Shown here piece by piece: positions 35,243 through 47,129 of a stretch of 64,000 nucleotides of DNA (positions are counted from its first letter, which is position 1; the number at the start of each line of letters is the position of its first letter). The stretch is from Diadophis punctatus similis. Its lineage: Eukaryota; Chordata; Lepidosauria; Squamata; Dipsadidae. Location: assembly GCA_023053685.1 (NCBI GenBank), contig JALIGW010000016.1, positions 11,686,780 to 11,750,779 of the forward strand. The letters are read 5' to 3'. The notes under the pieces were generated by a model. It was not told the origin of the DNA, did not search any database, and saw only the letters and a program-made list of their open reading frames with translations. Both the position numbers and the translations under genes were made by a program.

Positions 35243-35288
35243 CCTACCTACCTACCTACCTACCTACCTACCTACCTACCTATCTATC
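35161..35288 (+). repeat. (TATC)20 (TACC)10 compound microsatellite
   Basis: Twenty TATC units switch cleanly to ten TACC units, then back to two TATC. It lies about 130 bp from the oppositely oriented GATA array at 34977-35033. Confidence 0.97.
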
Positions 35289-35294
35289 TACAAG

Positions 35295-35660
35295 GACAGT
35301 TCCCCCCACCCACCCATGCATCACTCTGCTAAACAACTAATTCCCACAACACTGTCAAAGTATTTAGTAAGGCTGTATAACTGTTATTCTTCTCATTTTT
35401 CCTATTTCCTATCTCCTTTTTTACTTACGATTATAATTTTGTTGCTTGTATCTTTACGATTTATATTGTTTTATTTAGTTTCCTAGTATGATTTATGCTG
35501 ATTGCTTCTTTAGTATCCTATGACTAAGTGTTGTATATTATGATTTATAATGAATGTATTTTTATGATGACTCTGATCACTTATAGCTTTTATGTTCACT
35601 GAGAGGTTATACACCGAAGATAAATTCCTTGTTTGTCCAACCACACTTGGCCAATAAAGA
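35295..35660 (+). mobile_element. Snake CR1 (L3-like) 3' UTR
   Basis: Contains CACTCTGCTAAACAACTAAT, AATTCCTTGTTTGTCCAACC and ACACTTGGCCAATAAAG, the 3' UTR of an abundant snake CR1 family. It is 5'-truncated and runs directly into the ATTCT microsatellite that it seeds. Confidence 0.8.
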
Positions 35661-35780
35661 ATTCTATTCTATTCTATTCTATTCTATTCTATTCTATTCG
35701 ATTCGATTCGATTCGATTCGATTCGATTCGATTCGACTCGACTCGACTCGACTCGACTCGACTCGACTCGACTCGACTCA
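35661..35780 (+). repeat. Stepwise microsatellite (ATTCT)7 (ATTCG)8 (ACTCG)9
   Basis: Three blocks of pentamers differ by one base per step, T to G and then T to C. The last two blocks contain a CpG (TCGA) in every unit. Confidence 0.97.
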
Positions 35781-36117
35781 ACCCTACCCCACTCATCACC
35801 CTGTCCAACCTGGAAGTCTTGGGTCAAGACCTGGAGGTGTGCTGTAGGATATGGCACAGGAGTTTCTTTCTGCTAGCTTATTGCTGAAAAACCATTCTAG
35901 TTATGCTACTACAAGCATGCCTCCTTTCTGACTGAAGACATCATGTGACAGAGAATCTGGATCAGCACTGTTCTGATTCAAACTGATTCAAATGCCCTTT
36001 CCCCATCTTACAATGTCTTTCATCCAATACATCATCACAACATTTGCTGATCAGGATACAGAGATTCCTTGTTTTTAGGTCAATACTAACGGCACTATTC
36101 ACTTCGTCTTCCATTAC

Positions 36118-36355
36118 TCTATTTAGAGGTCCTCATTTAGTGTCACAATTAGGACCAGCAACTCCATCGTTAAGCAAGGCAGTTGCTAAGTGAAACCACG
36201 GCTGTGCTTATGATCTTATTTCAGCTTCCCATTCCTTTACAGACCTGCAAAGGTTGTAAATGCAAGGATTGGTTGTAAAGTTATTTTTTCATCACCTTTG
36301 TAACTAACCCTAACCCTAAACGAGGCAGCCACTAAACAAGGATTTACACGTTGCT
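36118..36355. mobile_element. TA-type DNA transposon fragment
   Basis: Diverged relative of the element at 30218-30601 (TTGCTAAGTGAAACCACGGC, CACTAAACAAGG). It includes two chance CCCTAA units. Confidence 0.45.
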
Positions 36356-36617
36356 ATATTTCTATTTCTCAAATAATCCAAGATGAGGAAAGGAAAATGG
36401 GGATGGAGCTATGGAAGAGGAAGAGAGGATACTTCTTGATACACAAGGATTCTCATTGAGCTCAGTTATGTGTGGGGGAAATCTAATGGGGCAAAATGAA
36501 CTTGAGTGAACAATGGCTAAAGTATATATTAAATGGATGCAAAGTTTGTTTAATTCTAAGGTGTGAGCATCTGGCCAACCTTGTCTGAACTCAGAAGGTA
36601 AACAGGTTTGGTGCTAG

Positions 36618-36930
36618 TTGAATAGAATAGAATAGAACAGGGCTAGAATTGCTGGAAGGGACCTTGGAGGTCTTCTAGTCCAGCCCATGTTCAAGCAGGA
36701 GAACCTATACCATTTCAGATATGTGACTATCCAGTCTCTTCTTAAAAACCTCCAGTGATGGAGTGCCCATGATTTCTGAAGGCAAGCTGTTCCATCGGTT
36801 AATTGTCCTCACTGTTAGGAACTTTCTCCTTAATTCCAGGTTGCTTGTCTCTTTGATTAGTTTCCAACCATTGCTTTTTGTCCTGCCCTCCGGTGATTTG
36901 GAGAATAATTTGACCCCCTCTTCTTTGTAG
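36618..36930 (-). pseudogene. CR1 LINE 3' end, minus strand
   Basis: The left edge has AATAGAATAGAA, the complement of the ATTCT tail, then the complement of GGTTGGACTAGAAGACC. The translated part reads EGRTKSNGWKLIKETSNLEL and then FLTVRTINRWNSLPSEI, the CR1 C-terminus. 5'-truncated. Confidence 0.92.
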
Positions 36931-37131
36931 AGAATAGAAGGACTGCAAGCTACTGCAAGTTTTGACATATTCCTTTCCATTGTGGAAGTAAAGATGGCAG
37001 ATATTGTAACAAAGTGATCATCCTTAATCTATATACTACTGTAATAAAACTCTTGTTGTCAGGTTCATTAACTGGGTGAAATGGTGCAGAACAGGGCAAT
37101 AATTTTTTGAACCAAGGTACCTCAAATGGTT

Positions 37132-37362
37132 CTGCCAACCTAGCAGTTCGAAAACATGTAAAAATGCAACTAGAAAAATAGGGACCTCCTTTGGTGGGAA
37201 GGTAACACCGTGTGCCTTTGGCGTTTAGTCATGCCGGCCACATGACCACGGAGACGTCTTCGGACAACGCTGGCTCTTCGGCTTTGAAACGGAGATGAGC
37301 ATCGCCCCCTAGAGTCGGGAACGACTAGCACGTATGTGCGAGGGGAACCTTTACCTTTACCT
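37132..37362 (+). mobile_element. tRNA SINE (CCTTTA-tailed family), 5'-truncated
   Basis: Starts in the body (CCAACCTAGCAGTTCG) and retains GCCGGCCACATGACCACGGA, TAGAGTCGGGAACGACTAGC and the CCTTTA tail. The tRNA-like head is missing. Confidence 0.85.
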
Positions 37363-37718
37363 CAAATGGCCTTCCTTACAGAATGCGTCTAAAATCTGGG
37401 ACATGACTCCTGACAGAATGAAATTTGGTAAACCTGTAGCTGCTTCAGTGCTACTGGCTGCTGCTGCACTGCTGGGCTGCTCTTGTGGTTACACGATCTT
37501 TATTTTCAATGTTCTGTGACAATTTTCCAGCCAGTCTTGAAATCCCTCCACTCCCTCCCCCACTCAGCAGCAGCCATTTATCTGCCTGCTGGAAAGGAAA
37601 GAGAAGGGAGATTCCTGATGCCCCCTACCAGATCCCCACAAGGAAACGTAATGCTTTTTCTCCCACTGCTTTTTTGCCTGCCCTTGGTCATTCTGTTTTT
37701 CTGTTTAAGGAAATATAT

Positions 37719-38366
37719 CAGGGGCGGGTTCTTAATTTTTTTACTACCACTCTGTGGGTGTGGCTTATTTTGTGGGTGTGGCTTGCCAGCCATGTGACCG
37801 GGTAGGCGTGGGTTCTCGGACTGCTGAAGGGAGGGGAACTGAGATAGGTCCTGCTGCCCATTCCCCCTCCCCTCAGCAGCTCGAGATGCCTCAAACGTGC
37901 GAAAATGCCTAGGATCATCACTGCGCATTCGTGGCTTCTCGGACTGCTGAAGGGAGAGGAACTGAGATAGGTCCTGCCACCCATTCCCCCTCCCCTCAGC
38001 AGCTCGAGAAGCCTCAAATGTGCGAAAAAGCCTAGGATCATCACCGCACATTCATGGCTTCTCAGATTGCTGAAGGGAGAGGAATGGAGATAGCTCCTGC
38101 CGCCCATTCTTTCAGCGTCTCACGCGCTCCCTTAGCCATCCTCCCCTGCTTGAACTCACTGTGGGGTAGGAAGGCAGCGCATGAGCAGTGCTGGAAACTG
38201 GGCTTCTGGTCATACGCAGAAGAAATTTTTTTTAAAAAAATTAATTTTTTTTCAAAAAAATGGCGGCGCCCAGGCACCGGCAACCGACCGCACCGGTACT
38301 GTGATGTCACCAGCGGGCCGCTACCGGTGCTATAGAGTGGACCGCACTGGTAGGAACCCACCACTG
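37719..38366. mobile_element. hAT element with internal tandem repeats
   Basis: Ends are CAGGGGCGGGTTCTTA and AGGAACCCACCACTG, with an exact 8-bp target duplication AAATATAT. At about 37808-38125 a 125-bp unit (beginning TTCTCGGACTGCTGAAGGGA) is repeated about 2.5 times. No transposase. Confidence 0.9.
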
Positions 38367-38412
38367 AAATATATCTGAAACTATGATCCAATGGGGCATG
38401 GGTTGTCTAGAA

Positions 38413-38771
38413 CGGGGGTGTCAAACTCAAGGCCCGGGGCCTGGATCTGGCCCACGGAGTGTTTAGATCTGGCCTGTGGGGCTGCCCTGGAAACAGCGAA
38501 GGACCGGCCCATAGTGCCTCTGCCAGCAAAAACAGAGTTTGTGGCCCTCCCGAGTTCCATTTTCGCTGGCAGGGAGTTGCAGGAGGCCGTTGCAGCTGAA
38601 AACGGAGCTCAGGAGCCCATTTTCACTGGCAGAGTGCTCGGGCCACCACAGGCGCCTCCGACACGAGTGATGTCAAGCTAGCCACGCCCACCCTGGCCAC
38701 GCCCACCCCGCCCCACAAGTTCAAACACAACCCTGATGCAGCTCTCAATGAAATCGAGTTTGACATCCCTG
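38413..38771. mobile_element. hAT element (GGGGTGTCAAACTC family)
   Basis: Ends are CGGGGGTGTCAAACTC and GAGTTTGACATCCCTG. Flanks GTCTAGAA and GTGTAGAA match at 7 of 8. Confidence 0.88.
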
Positions 38772-39485
38772 GTGTAGAACATCTTTAAAATTCGGTTCGG
38801 TCAGAAGTATTAGAACTTATAAATCTGTTTATAATAATAGTTCACAATGAAGAACACCCAGTCAAAAGAAGAAGAAAAAGATTAACACAAACATTCAACA
38901 AAAATGTAGACTGGGAAAGTAGGAGGAAAATGTGGAAAATATATTTCTGGGAAAGGATAAAAAATGTGCATGGGAGGTAGCACCCTGTTGCTTGACTCCT
39001 TCTAATTATGGTCTGTGGGATGAGAAATGACATTTGTAGCATTAGTGAATCCATATTTTGTTATATTAATCACATACCTAGTTTACTGCATAGATTCAGT
39101 GTAAAAATAGTTATGTGCATAGTTGGAAATTAAAAAACAACAACTAATACAGCCCAATTATAGTGAATTAAAACTGCTTTCTTCAATGCTTCAATCAGAA
39201 ATATAGGAAAGGAAAACATCCATATAGAAGCAGGTTCAGATCTGTTTGCTATTGTTAAGTAAAGGAAAGATTGCTTGTAAAACTGGAATCTGGGAATTTT
39301 AGGATTAAAAGGGACCAATGGTACTCCCAGCCTGGTGAAAAAATACAAATTAAAGCATTCCTTTGAGACAGGTATCTCATTACTGTTCATTACTTATAAA
39401 GTATTCATGACAGCTATTCATTACTTATAAAGGAGAATATTCTCCTTTATATTGGACATTATACTGACAGGGCAAGCCACTGGAA
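38772..39485. other. AT-rich non-coding sequence
   Basis: No gene or repeat recognised. Confidence 0.35.
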
Positions 39486-39873
39486 TCGTGATGGCGAACC
39501 TATGGCACGCATGCCACAGCTGGCACACAGAGCCCTCTATGAGGGTACGCAAGCCGTCACCCAGCTCAGCTCCACCACGCCTGTACCTCCTGCCAGCCAG
39601 CTGATTTTTGGGATGTGCGGGGGGCAGGGCGCATGTGGGAGATGCGCGTGCATGCATGGAGGGTCACGCATGCATGCACGAGGGCAGGGGGCGTGTACGC
39701 ATGTGCGGGGAGTGGGAGGGAGCATGGTGTGTAGTGAGGCCTGCTAGGCCCAAAACGGGGGGTGGGGGGTTACGCGTGCATGCATGGGGGTGTGGGGGGA
39801 GCATGGGGGGGTCATGCATTATGGGTGCCGGCACACTTTCAGCACACGATGAGAAAAAGGTTAGCCATCACTG
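39486..39873. mobile_element. hAT element (GTGATGGCGAACC family)
   Basis: Ends are CGTGATGGCGAACCT and AGGTTAGCCATCACTG. Flanks CACTGGAA and CACTAGAA match at 7 of 8. The GCATGCATG-rich interior gives spurious Cys/Gly/Arg frames. Confidence 0.85.
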
Positions 39874-42340
39874 CACTAGAATATAAACTGACAGCAAACT
39901 GCACTCCTTACTACATTGATGATGTTACTTAGTTTGGGTAATGAAATGTCTGCAAGAAAACAAGCAATTTCAGAGAGCACCAAGGACCCCTTATTCATAT
40001 AACATATATTCATTACTTGATTACATCTAGTGTGGAATACCCATCACTACCTGGGTCATTGGTTCTACTATGGGACAACTCTTCTTGTTAAGTTTGTTTT
40101 GGGCTAGAATCTGTATTCTTGTCCTACATTCTAGAATCAAGAGAACAGGTCTGAACCTTCTGAATGACGCACTATAATATATTTAAAGAATATTACCATA
40201 TTACCCTGTCTTCTTCTTCTATACTGTACTCTTAAGGTAAATATATCCAACTCCATCAATATCTGTTTATACTTTTAATCCCCTAATCATCCTCAGTGTT
40301 CTTCCCCAAATCCAGTTTATCTGATTCCTTTTTAGAGTGTATTGCCCCAGACCGAATATAATTCTTTAAGAGGAGTCTGACCAAGAGAGAATACAGGGCA
40401 ATAATTATTCCTTGGGCATTGCAAACTATGCAGCCCAAAAATGCATTTGTCTTTTTTTAAAATAGCCACATCACATGTTGAACCAAACTGTGATTGCAGT
40501 CATATTTCTGTAAGAGTTAAATCTGCAATATATTGATGTGTATAAGAGTAAGGATAAATGTATGCAATGCAATTGTTATGATTTCATCTTAGTTTGTGTG
40601 TTCTTAGCACAATCTCCAATTCAAGTGTAAAGATTTAACAAAAATAAAATACAGATGGTTTTAATTGTCTTACCATGGTAAAGTAAAACATATTTTGGCA
40701 TAAACTTTTACTGTGTGTCTAGCTTCCACTGTCTGCAGTACAGGGTGCGAAATGTTGACACTTAGTTTGGGATGTAGGTCACCATCATTTCAGTACTTTT
40801 CATGTAAAAACAAAATCTTGACACAATATCTCACTTTCCTCTATTTCACTGCTGAACTAGGTCTCTTCTGGGTTCTGAAGTACACCTAAATAAATATATT
40901 CTCTTCTACTGGAACAGTACACTTAGATTTAATCTTTTATCAGTTCTGTTTGGGACTATTTTAAATGGGATTCCTAGCTTGAATAAATTTTGAAGTAGGT
41001 AACCCAGAAAAATAATTCTTTAAAAAAAATATGAATTTTAGGAATAAAAATTGATTTAGATTTTATGATTTAGAGAAATTTCATGAAAGGATATGCAACT
41101 TTTTTTAAGCTGAGAGGTGAGAGAACAGCCTCTGGTTGTGCTTAAGGAGTAGTTTACAAAGTTGGTAGAACTAGTCAAGAAAAGTAACATCAATTCAAAA
41201 ACTAATATTTAAATGTATTAAATGTATTAAATAAATTAATATAACAATCCCTCATATAGTTATTAATTCTTCCCTCCAATCACATGAAAAACTACTGTAA
41301 ATTCAGTGGCAATTTGGAAGTTCACATGTGGATTTAAGATTTGATGGTACACACTTTTGAATTCTATGGACTTTCAATAAAACCAGAATAAACATAATGG
41401 CTTCCAATTTATCTTAATTTAATCACAGCATCTTGCATACAATAATCTTCCCTAGAGATCAAGAAATAATTATATTAGAAAGCATGACAAGAATCTAGAA
41501 TATTCAGAGATGGCTGTAGGAGATATGTTTTCTATCTCACTAATAGTCTAACTTTGTCTTAACGTGAGTCATTTTGTTATTCAACCTCCTCTGATTTATA
41601 CAAGTTGAACTTGCCAGAATATATTAATATAACCTGGCACAGTTTTGGAGTGCTGGTATGAGGAGGCTACAGATTAAGATGAAGTTTAAGGTTATAAGAA
41701 TAGATACCCAGAATAATGGCATTGGAAAAGGGCATTGAATCCAATCCCCTGTTTAGTACAGGATTTCCAATCGAATTATCACATAGACATAGGTATGTCT
41801 GGCCTCCATCTGTACACATCTCAGGATAACACAGCCCTTCTCACCCTCCAAAGAAATAATGAATAGTTGTTTAATCCTGTTAAATATTATGCAAATGTTG
41901 AAATGTTATATGCAAGATTCTTGCTCTGAGACCATCTGAAGAATAATTACCAATACCTATGGGCTTAAGAACATGGAAGAAATGATAATTTTACTGGTTC
42001 AGTTCATTTGAAAGTTCATTAGGTGGAAAAGAAGAAATAAATTGGAGACATTGGAATCAGATAGGAGACAGAATGAATGTCACTATAGTTGACTAACAAC
42101 TTTTTCAATTTGGGCTCATCCTTGATGCATTGGATTGCAACCCAACCACATGCCAGATGTTAGCTGGAAGTGATGAGAATTGTAACAGCTATCATAGTAC
42201 ACTGGAAGAGGGAATGGGAAAGGTTCTTTTGAAATTGCCTTCTACTTTTAGAATATTCTATGTAGAAAGCTTACTTGATGATTGAAAAGCTTTGCAAACC
42301 CTAGGAAACCTTTTCTATTTTTGCAAGTGTTCATACTAGA
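39874..42340. other. AT-rich sequence with faint ancient repeats
   Basis: No gene. 40100-40450 contains phrases (GAGGAGTCTGACCAAGAGAG, CATTTGTCTTTTTT, AAATAGCCACATCACA) resembling an old amniote-wide interspersed repeat. 41740-41780 resembles an old CR1/L3 end. Both are weak. Confidence 0.3.
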
Positions 42341-42395
42341 TGACCTACTAGATGACTAGATGACCTACAAGGTCCCTTCAAACTCTGTTATTCTG
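42340..42395 (+). mobile_element. CR1 3' terminus
   Basis: GATGACCTACAAGGTCCCTT followed by CAAACTCTGTTATTCTG is the CR1 terminal block. Confidence 0.7.
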
Positions 42396-42489
42396 TTATT
42401 TTTGTTTTACTGTTCATATCTCTTATTTCAAGTGCTCATCAAAAAAGTTATTTGTGGATTTAGCTGATATTTTATTTTGCTTGTGTGTG

Positions 42490-42578
<89 letters not shown>

Positions 42579-42630
42579 CGACCGACAGGTAAGAGCGAAC
42601 CGGGAGGATTTCACCCCTGAAATATCACTA

Positions 42631-42674
<44 letters not shown>

Positions 42675-42706
42675 GTAGGTAGGTAGGTAGGTAGGTAGGT
42701 AGGTAG
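42490..42706 (+). repeat. (GATA)n array, interrupted, ending in (GGTA)8
   Basis: GATA units run from 42490 to 42578. A roughly 50-bp fragment ending GGAGGATTTCACCCCTG (a hAT end) follows, then about 11 more GATA units and about 8 TAGG units to 42706. Confidence 0.95.
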
Positions 42707-43741
42707 ATAAAAATCAATAAAGTGTCCTCTGACTTAAACTTGATTTGTTCATTTGTTTTGCAATAATATGGATGTTGTTTGCCATTGGCCTCTTCTGGTT
42801 TTTTTTTCTTCAATTTCCCAGCATAATTTGTAATCTTGGGATCCTTCATACCAGAACTGACCCGGTCCAACTCTTGTCTGCATGTTGGGGTCAGCCAGAT
42901 GTGGCAGGGTACTTTCACACTTCATGTCAAACCTTGTTCATATTTCCTCAAAAGCTCATTCGATATGCTTGCATAGAAAAACTAGTGGAAGAATTGTATG
43001 GTTCTTCCATACAAGAGTTATATGGCAGGCACTGTAGCTACTTAGCATTTAGTGCATCATACTAAGTTACTTAAACATGGTTTGATGCATAATCTGCTGT
43101 TGGTGGGGTTCACATGACATAATAATAAGTCCTAACAAAAACATGGTTTTTATATGCTGTGTCAAATTAACCTTTTTTTTGACTTTTCTATCTTTTCTCT
43201 GGTAACAATAATAAAATGATTGTGAAAGTCAATCGGTGTGAAAAAGGCAGTAATATGAACATGTAAAAATCACTGCTGCTCCACTGCTAATCATCATCAA
43301 CATTATCATCGATAATAGCACATATTTTCTTTGACGGACAAGACATTTTTAGATGTGAGTTCCTTGGTCCAAAGCCAGCATTCTAGTCCTAAGTCACATA
43401 GATAAGGCATCCTGGACTATAAAAATAAGCAAATATAATAGCATGTCTTTTTGGTTATGTGCTTCAGATCCACTGATTTCTGTCTGACCATGATGAAAGA
43501 ATGCAGAGAAAACATTTTGCTTGATTAATGTAACACACCCTGCATTACACCCTACATGTTTTTGAAGACCTTCCAGAAGCTTCAAGTGGTCCAAGAATGC
43601 AATGACATGGACAGTTATGGGCACACCTGCAGTGTTGGAGTGTTCTTGGTTTATTCTCTGTTGCAGCATCTGCCTTCTAGAATGAGGTTCCCTCTGAGAT
43701 CTGGGAGGCCCCATCCTTCTGGTGTCAGAATAGGATAACTA
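42707..43741. other. Non-coding sequence
   Basis: Open frames at 42745-43065 and 43394-43714 have no recognised features. Confidence 0.3.
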
Positions 43742-43972
43742 GCCAACTCACCACGGGACAATTCAACAATTCAATTTAATTATTTAAAATAAATTTAAAA
43801 AATTATTTTAATTTTTGTCATTCACCTTTCTCTTTGCCCCATCCTTTTGCATCCTTTCTTTGATGATTCTATTGGATTATTTCTTCGATATTCGTGTAAC
43901 TCTTGTCCCGTGGTTAGTTGTCCTGCAGTGAGTTGGCCATGGCAAGTTGTCCTGTGGTGAGTTGGCCATCCT
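43742..43972. mobile_element. DNA transposon with GCCAACTCACCAC inverted ends
   Basis: GCCAACTCACCACGGGACAA at the left pairs with TTGTCCTGTGGTGAGTTGGC at the right. The interior is AT-rich with further copies of the same terminal phrases near the right end. Superfamily not determined. Confidence 0.65.
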
Positions 43973-45464
43973 AGTGGTTGGACACTTGGCTCCTTGTCCA
44001 CATATTTGGTTAGGAAATGTATAATCTCCTCCAAGGAGTAAGTATATTTTGTTGCTACCTTTTTTCTTTTTCTTTTGCCATTTTTAATTCCTTGTTTTTT
44101 ATTATTGTATTTACATTGGGTAGTATACTAAATTTAATAAACAAACAAACAAACAAACAAAATAAGCATATGGATGCTGTCATCAAATCCATAGTAAAAG
44201 CAGAATATAAATGTATTGAATAAAAATAATTAATAGATGAAAGTGCAGATCATTTATTAAAACACATTGGATCTCCACTGAGTCATTGCCTACTTGTTTG
44301 ATTGATTTCAATGGTCTGTTGTAAGTATTTCTAGTCAGAATCTAATTCAGGAAGTCCAAAGTAAAATCTGGGATATTTTTAACAAAGAAGTAAGCAAGGC
44401 ATTAGGACCCTTACAAAGTTCTGTACTGGAAATTTAGAAGAAAATGATAATGTTAAGGACAGAAACAGGATAACAAAAGTGTGTGAAAAGAGTGGGGAAG
44501 ATTGAAATGGAGGAGGAGATACAATTAGTGCAGGTGAAATTTTGAAATGGAGAAAATCTAAAAAAGTGAGACGAAGTGGGATGGAAAGAAAATAGATATG
44601 CTAGAGGTGAAAAAAATCTTACATAGAATCAGAGCAGTGTACTCAGTAAATAAACCTAAGAAGGAGGAGGGGGAAGAGGAGGAGGAGGAATAATTGTAGC
44701 ATTAAGCCAGCTGGTTTGAACACAATATTCCAGTACTCTGTAGACCTGGCAAGTAAGAATGTGAGAAAACAGAACAGAATAATTTCCCCTCTCAATAGAT
44801 TGCCTGGTTGATAGATAGATTGAAATATTAATTATCAATCTTATTGAGCAACTGGTTACTGGTTGTTTACCATGTTTATCATGAGATGCTTCTTTAATAG
44901 CTTAAAACCATGGTTTAGCTTTAGTAAGGAGTGGCTTAAATATCTTTTAAAAATATCTGTACCCACTGGGGAAATTGGTAGTTAAGTTATTATAGTAAAT
45001 GATTGATTTTTTAAATACCTTGAATGAATTGTTCTACTAGTTATGTTACTTACTGAGATAATGATGTTAAATTTAATTACAGAGCTACATACTCCTTTTC
45101 TATATATTTAATGGAATTAATGCCTTGAAATGAAATAATTACCATAATTTTTCAGGTAACCATTATCTATTATGTTAGTTTGCCTGTGTGTCATTTAGAA
45201 AGAAAAATATACGTGGTTCTTTTTTGTATCTTTACCAATGATCATTATAGTAATGGTAATAAATATTTCGCATACTTACACATTACATTTTGACTGTATA
45301 AATCACCCATAAATTCTCCCCAGCATTTGTGAAGATGTTATGAAGTTTCTCATTCTTGTAATCCCATTGGCATGAGTTATATTATTATTCTTTTTGTACA
45401 GCTGGGGATTGAGGCTTAAAGCCAATACCTTCTTCAAACTACCCAGAAATTCATGCAGCTAGAA
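43973..45464. other. AT-rich non-coding sequence
   Basis: A (CAAA)n tract lies at about 44140-44162. No gene is supported. Confidence 0.4.
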
Positions 45465-46562
45465 CAGTGGTTCCCAAAGGGGGCGGTGGGAACCCTTAGG
45501 GGGGCGGTGAGAGGCAAAGGTGGTGACAGGGGGGCGGTGAGAGGGGCCAGGGGGGCGGTAGGTGGTTCGCCATGCTTTTGCACTTGAAGCTCCCTCATGT
45601 TCCTCGCTCTTGTGTGCAGGGCAGCCCATTCTGAAAGAAAACGCGAGCTGTTTTCTATCAGAATGGGCTGCCCTGCACACAAGAGCGTGGAATGTGACGG
45701 AGTTACAAGTGCTAGGTATGATGCCCGTCTTGCAGCCCGCCCAGCCCCACCCCAGGCTTCGCTCCACCCCACCCCGCACGACTGGTCACCACAAACTGCG
45801 TCCCACCGCGCAACGGGCATCCTATCTAGCACTTGAAGCTCTCTCGTGTTCCTTGCTTTTGTGTGCAGGGCAGCCCATTCTGAAAGAAAACACAAGATGT
45901 TTTCTTTCAGAATGGGCTGCCCTGCACCCAAGAGTGTGGAATGCGGTGGAGTTACAAGTGCTAGGTACTGAGTGCGGCACAGCGACGAGGGAAGCTGACG
46001 ACTCCCGAAGCTTCTCGGGCAAGTGCTCGCAGACCCGCAGAAAGGCCCCACCATGGAACCTGGGCGTGCGCGGACTTTCCCGCCCGGCGTCCCTGTCACC
46101 TAGCAACCCGGCGCGTGCAATTCAGGAAGAAGGAAAGAAAAAGGAAAGAAAGAAAAAGAAAGAAAGAAGGAAGGAAGGAAGGAAGGAAGGAAGGAAGGAA
46201 GATGGTAGGAAGGAAGACAGACAGACAGAAAGAAAGAAAAGATGGTAGGAAGGAAGACAGACAGAAAGAAAGAAAGAAAAAGAAAAATGGTAGGAAGAAA
46301 GACAGAAAGAAAAAGAAAGAAAGAAGGGGGAAGGTAGAGAAGAAAGAAAGAAAGAAAGACTTATGACCACAATTGAGCCTAACATTTTGGTTACTAAGCA
46401 AGAGCGTTGTTAAGTGAGTTTCACCACACTTTACAAGTTGGCCACGCCCACCCGGTCACCTGACCACTAAGCCACGCCCACCTGAGGGGGTGGGGTGGGG
46501 CGGTGAGGATGAGTTTGTAGCACCAAGGGGGGCGGTGGACTGAAAAAGTTTGGGAACCACTG
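45465..46562. mobile_element. hAT element, 1.1 kb, carrying foldback units and purine repeats
   Basis: Ends are CAGTGGTTCCCAAAGGG and AAGTTTGGGAACCACTG, with an exact 8-bp target duplication AGCTAGAA. The interior contains two foldback units (45578-45718 and 45828-45966), a GAAA/GGAA tract (46129-46358) and a fragment of the TA-type DNA element family (46358-46445). No intact transposase was seen. Confidence 0.9.
45578..45966. repeat. Two copies of a ~140-bp foldback unit
   Basis: Each copy has arms reading CAGGGCAGCCCATTCTGAAA and its complement, bounded by CACTTGAAGCTC and GAGTTACAAGTG. The copies lie at 45578-45718 and 45828-45966. Confidence 0.9.
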
Positions 46563-47129
46563 AGCTAGAATCTCACTCATCCCATACACCATGTGCAGTT
46601 TTGTATAGTATACGCCTAGCTATTAAACCTCTCTTCTCTTCCCCAATATCTTCTTATGAGATATGAGAAGTATGTAGTCTGTAGTCTGGGAAATCATGTT
46701 TTCCATACAGAAGGTTAGAGATCCACTTTGCAATATCTCTAGATGAAGCCGGCTGTCTTAATTCTTGGTGACCTATTCTGGAAGACAGATCTTTGGGTAG
46801 CTTCCTGAACTGATCCCCCCCAGCCCCAAGTCTCACAACATTTCTTTTAGCAAGCTTTATTAGGATGAAATACAGTATTGCTATAATCCCTGCAGCAAGA
46901 GTACTTAATTTTCAATTTGGATCTCATATATCTATCTATTTTTGCAAACTTTCTGATCCTTTTCTCACAGACCTATGGTGTTCAGGACCAAGGTGTTCTC
47001 TGTTCACTAATAATGAAGACGTCTGCAGTAGAAGCCGCTTACAGTGGGCAATGTGGATCTTGACACATGGAGAGTTGTTTCATTAGAGTAGCTTCATATG
47101 GACTTGTTTCATTAGAGTAGCTTCATATG
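46563..47129. other. Non-coding sequence
   Basis: A phrase of about 27 bp containing CATTAGAGTAGCTTCATATG is duplicated in tandem at about 47075-47130. No gene is supported. Confidence 0.5.

Noticed and set aside
35083..35486. Frames with repeated Tyr-Leu-Ser-Ile units
   Set aside because: Translation of TATC repeats; the same applies to the TTTA, GATA and GAAA tracts.
36303..36320. Interstitial telomere repeat
   Set aside because: Only two CCCTAA units inside a diverged DNA transposon; too short to mean anything.
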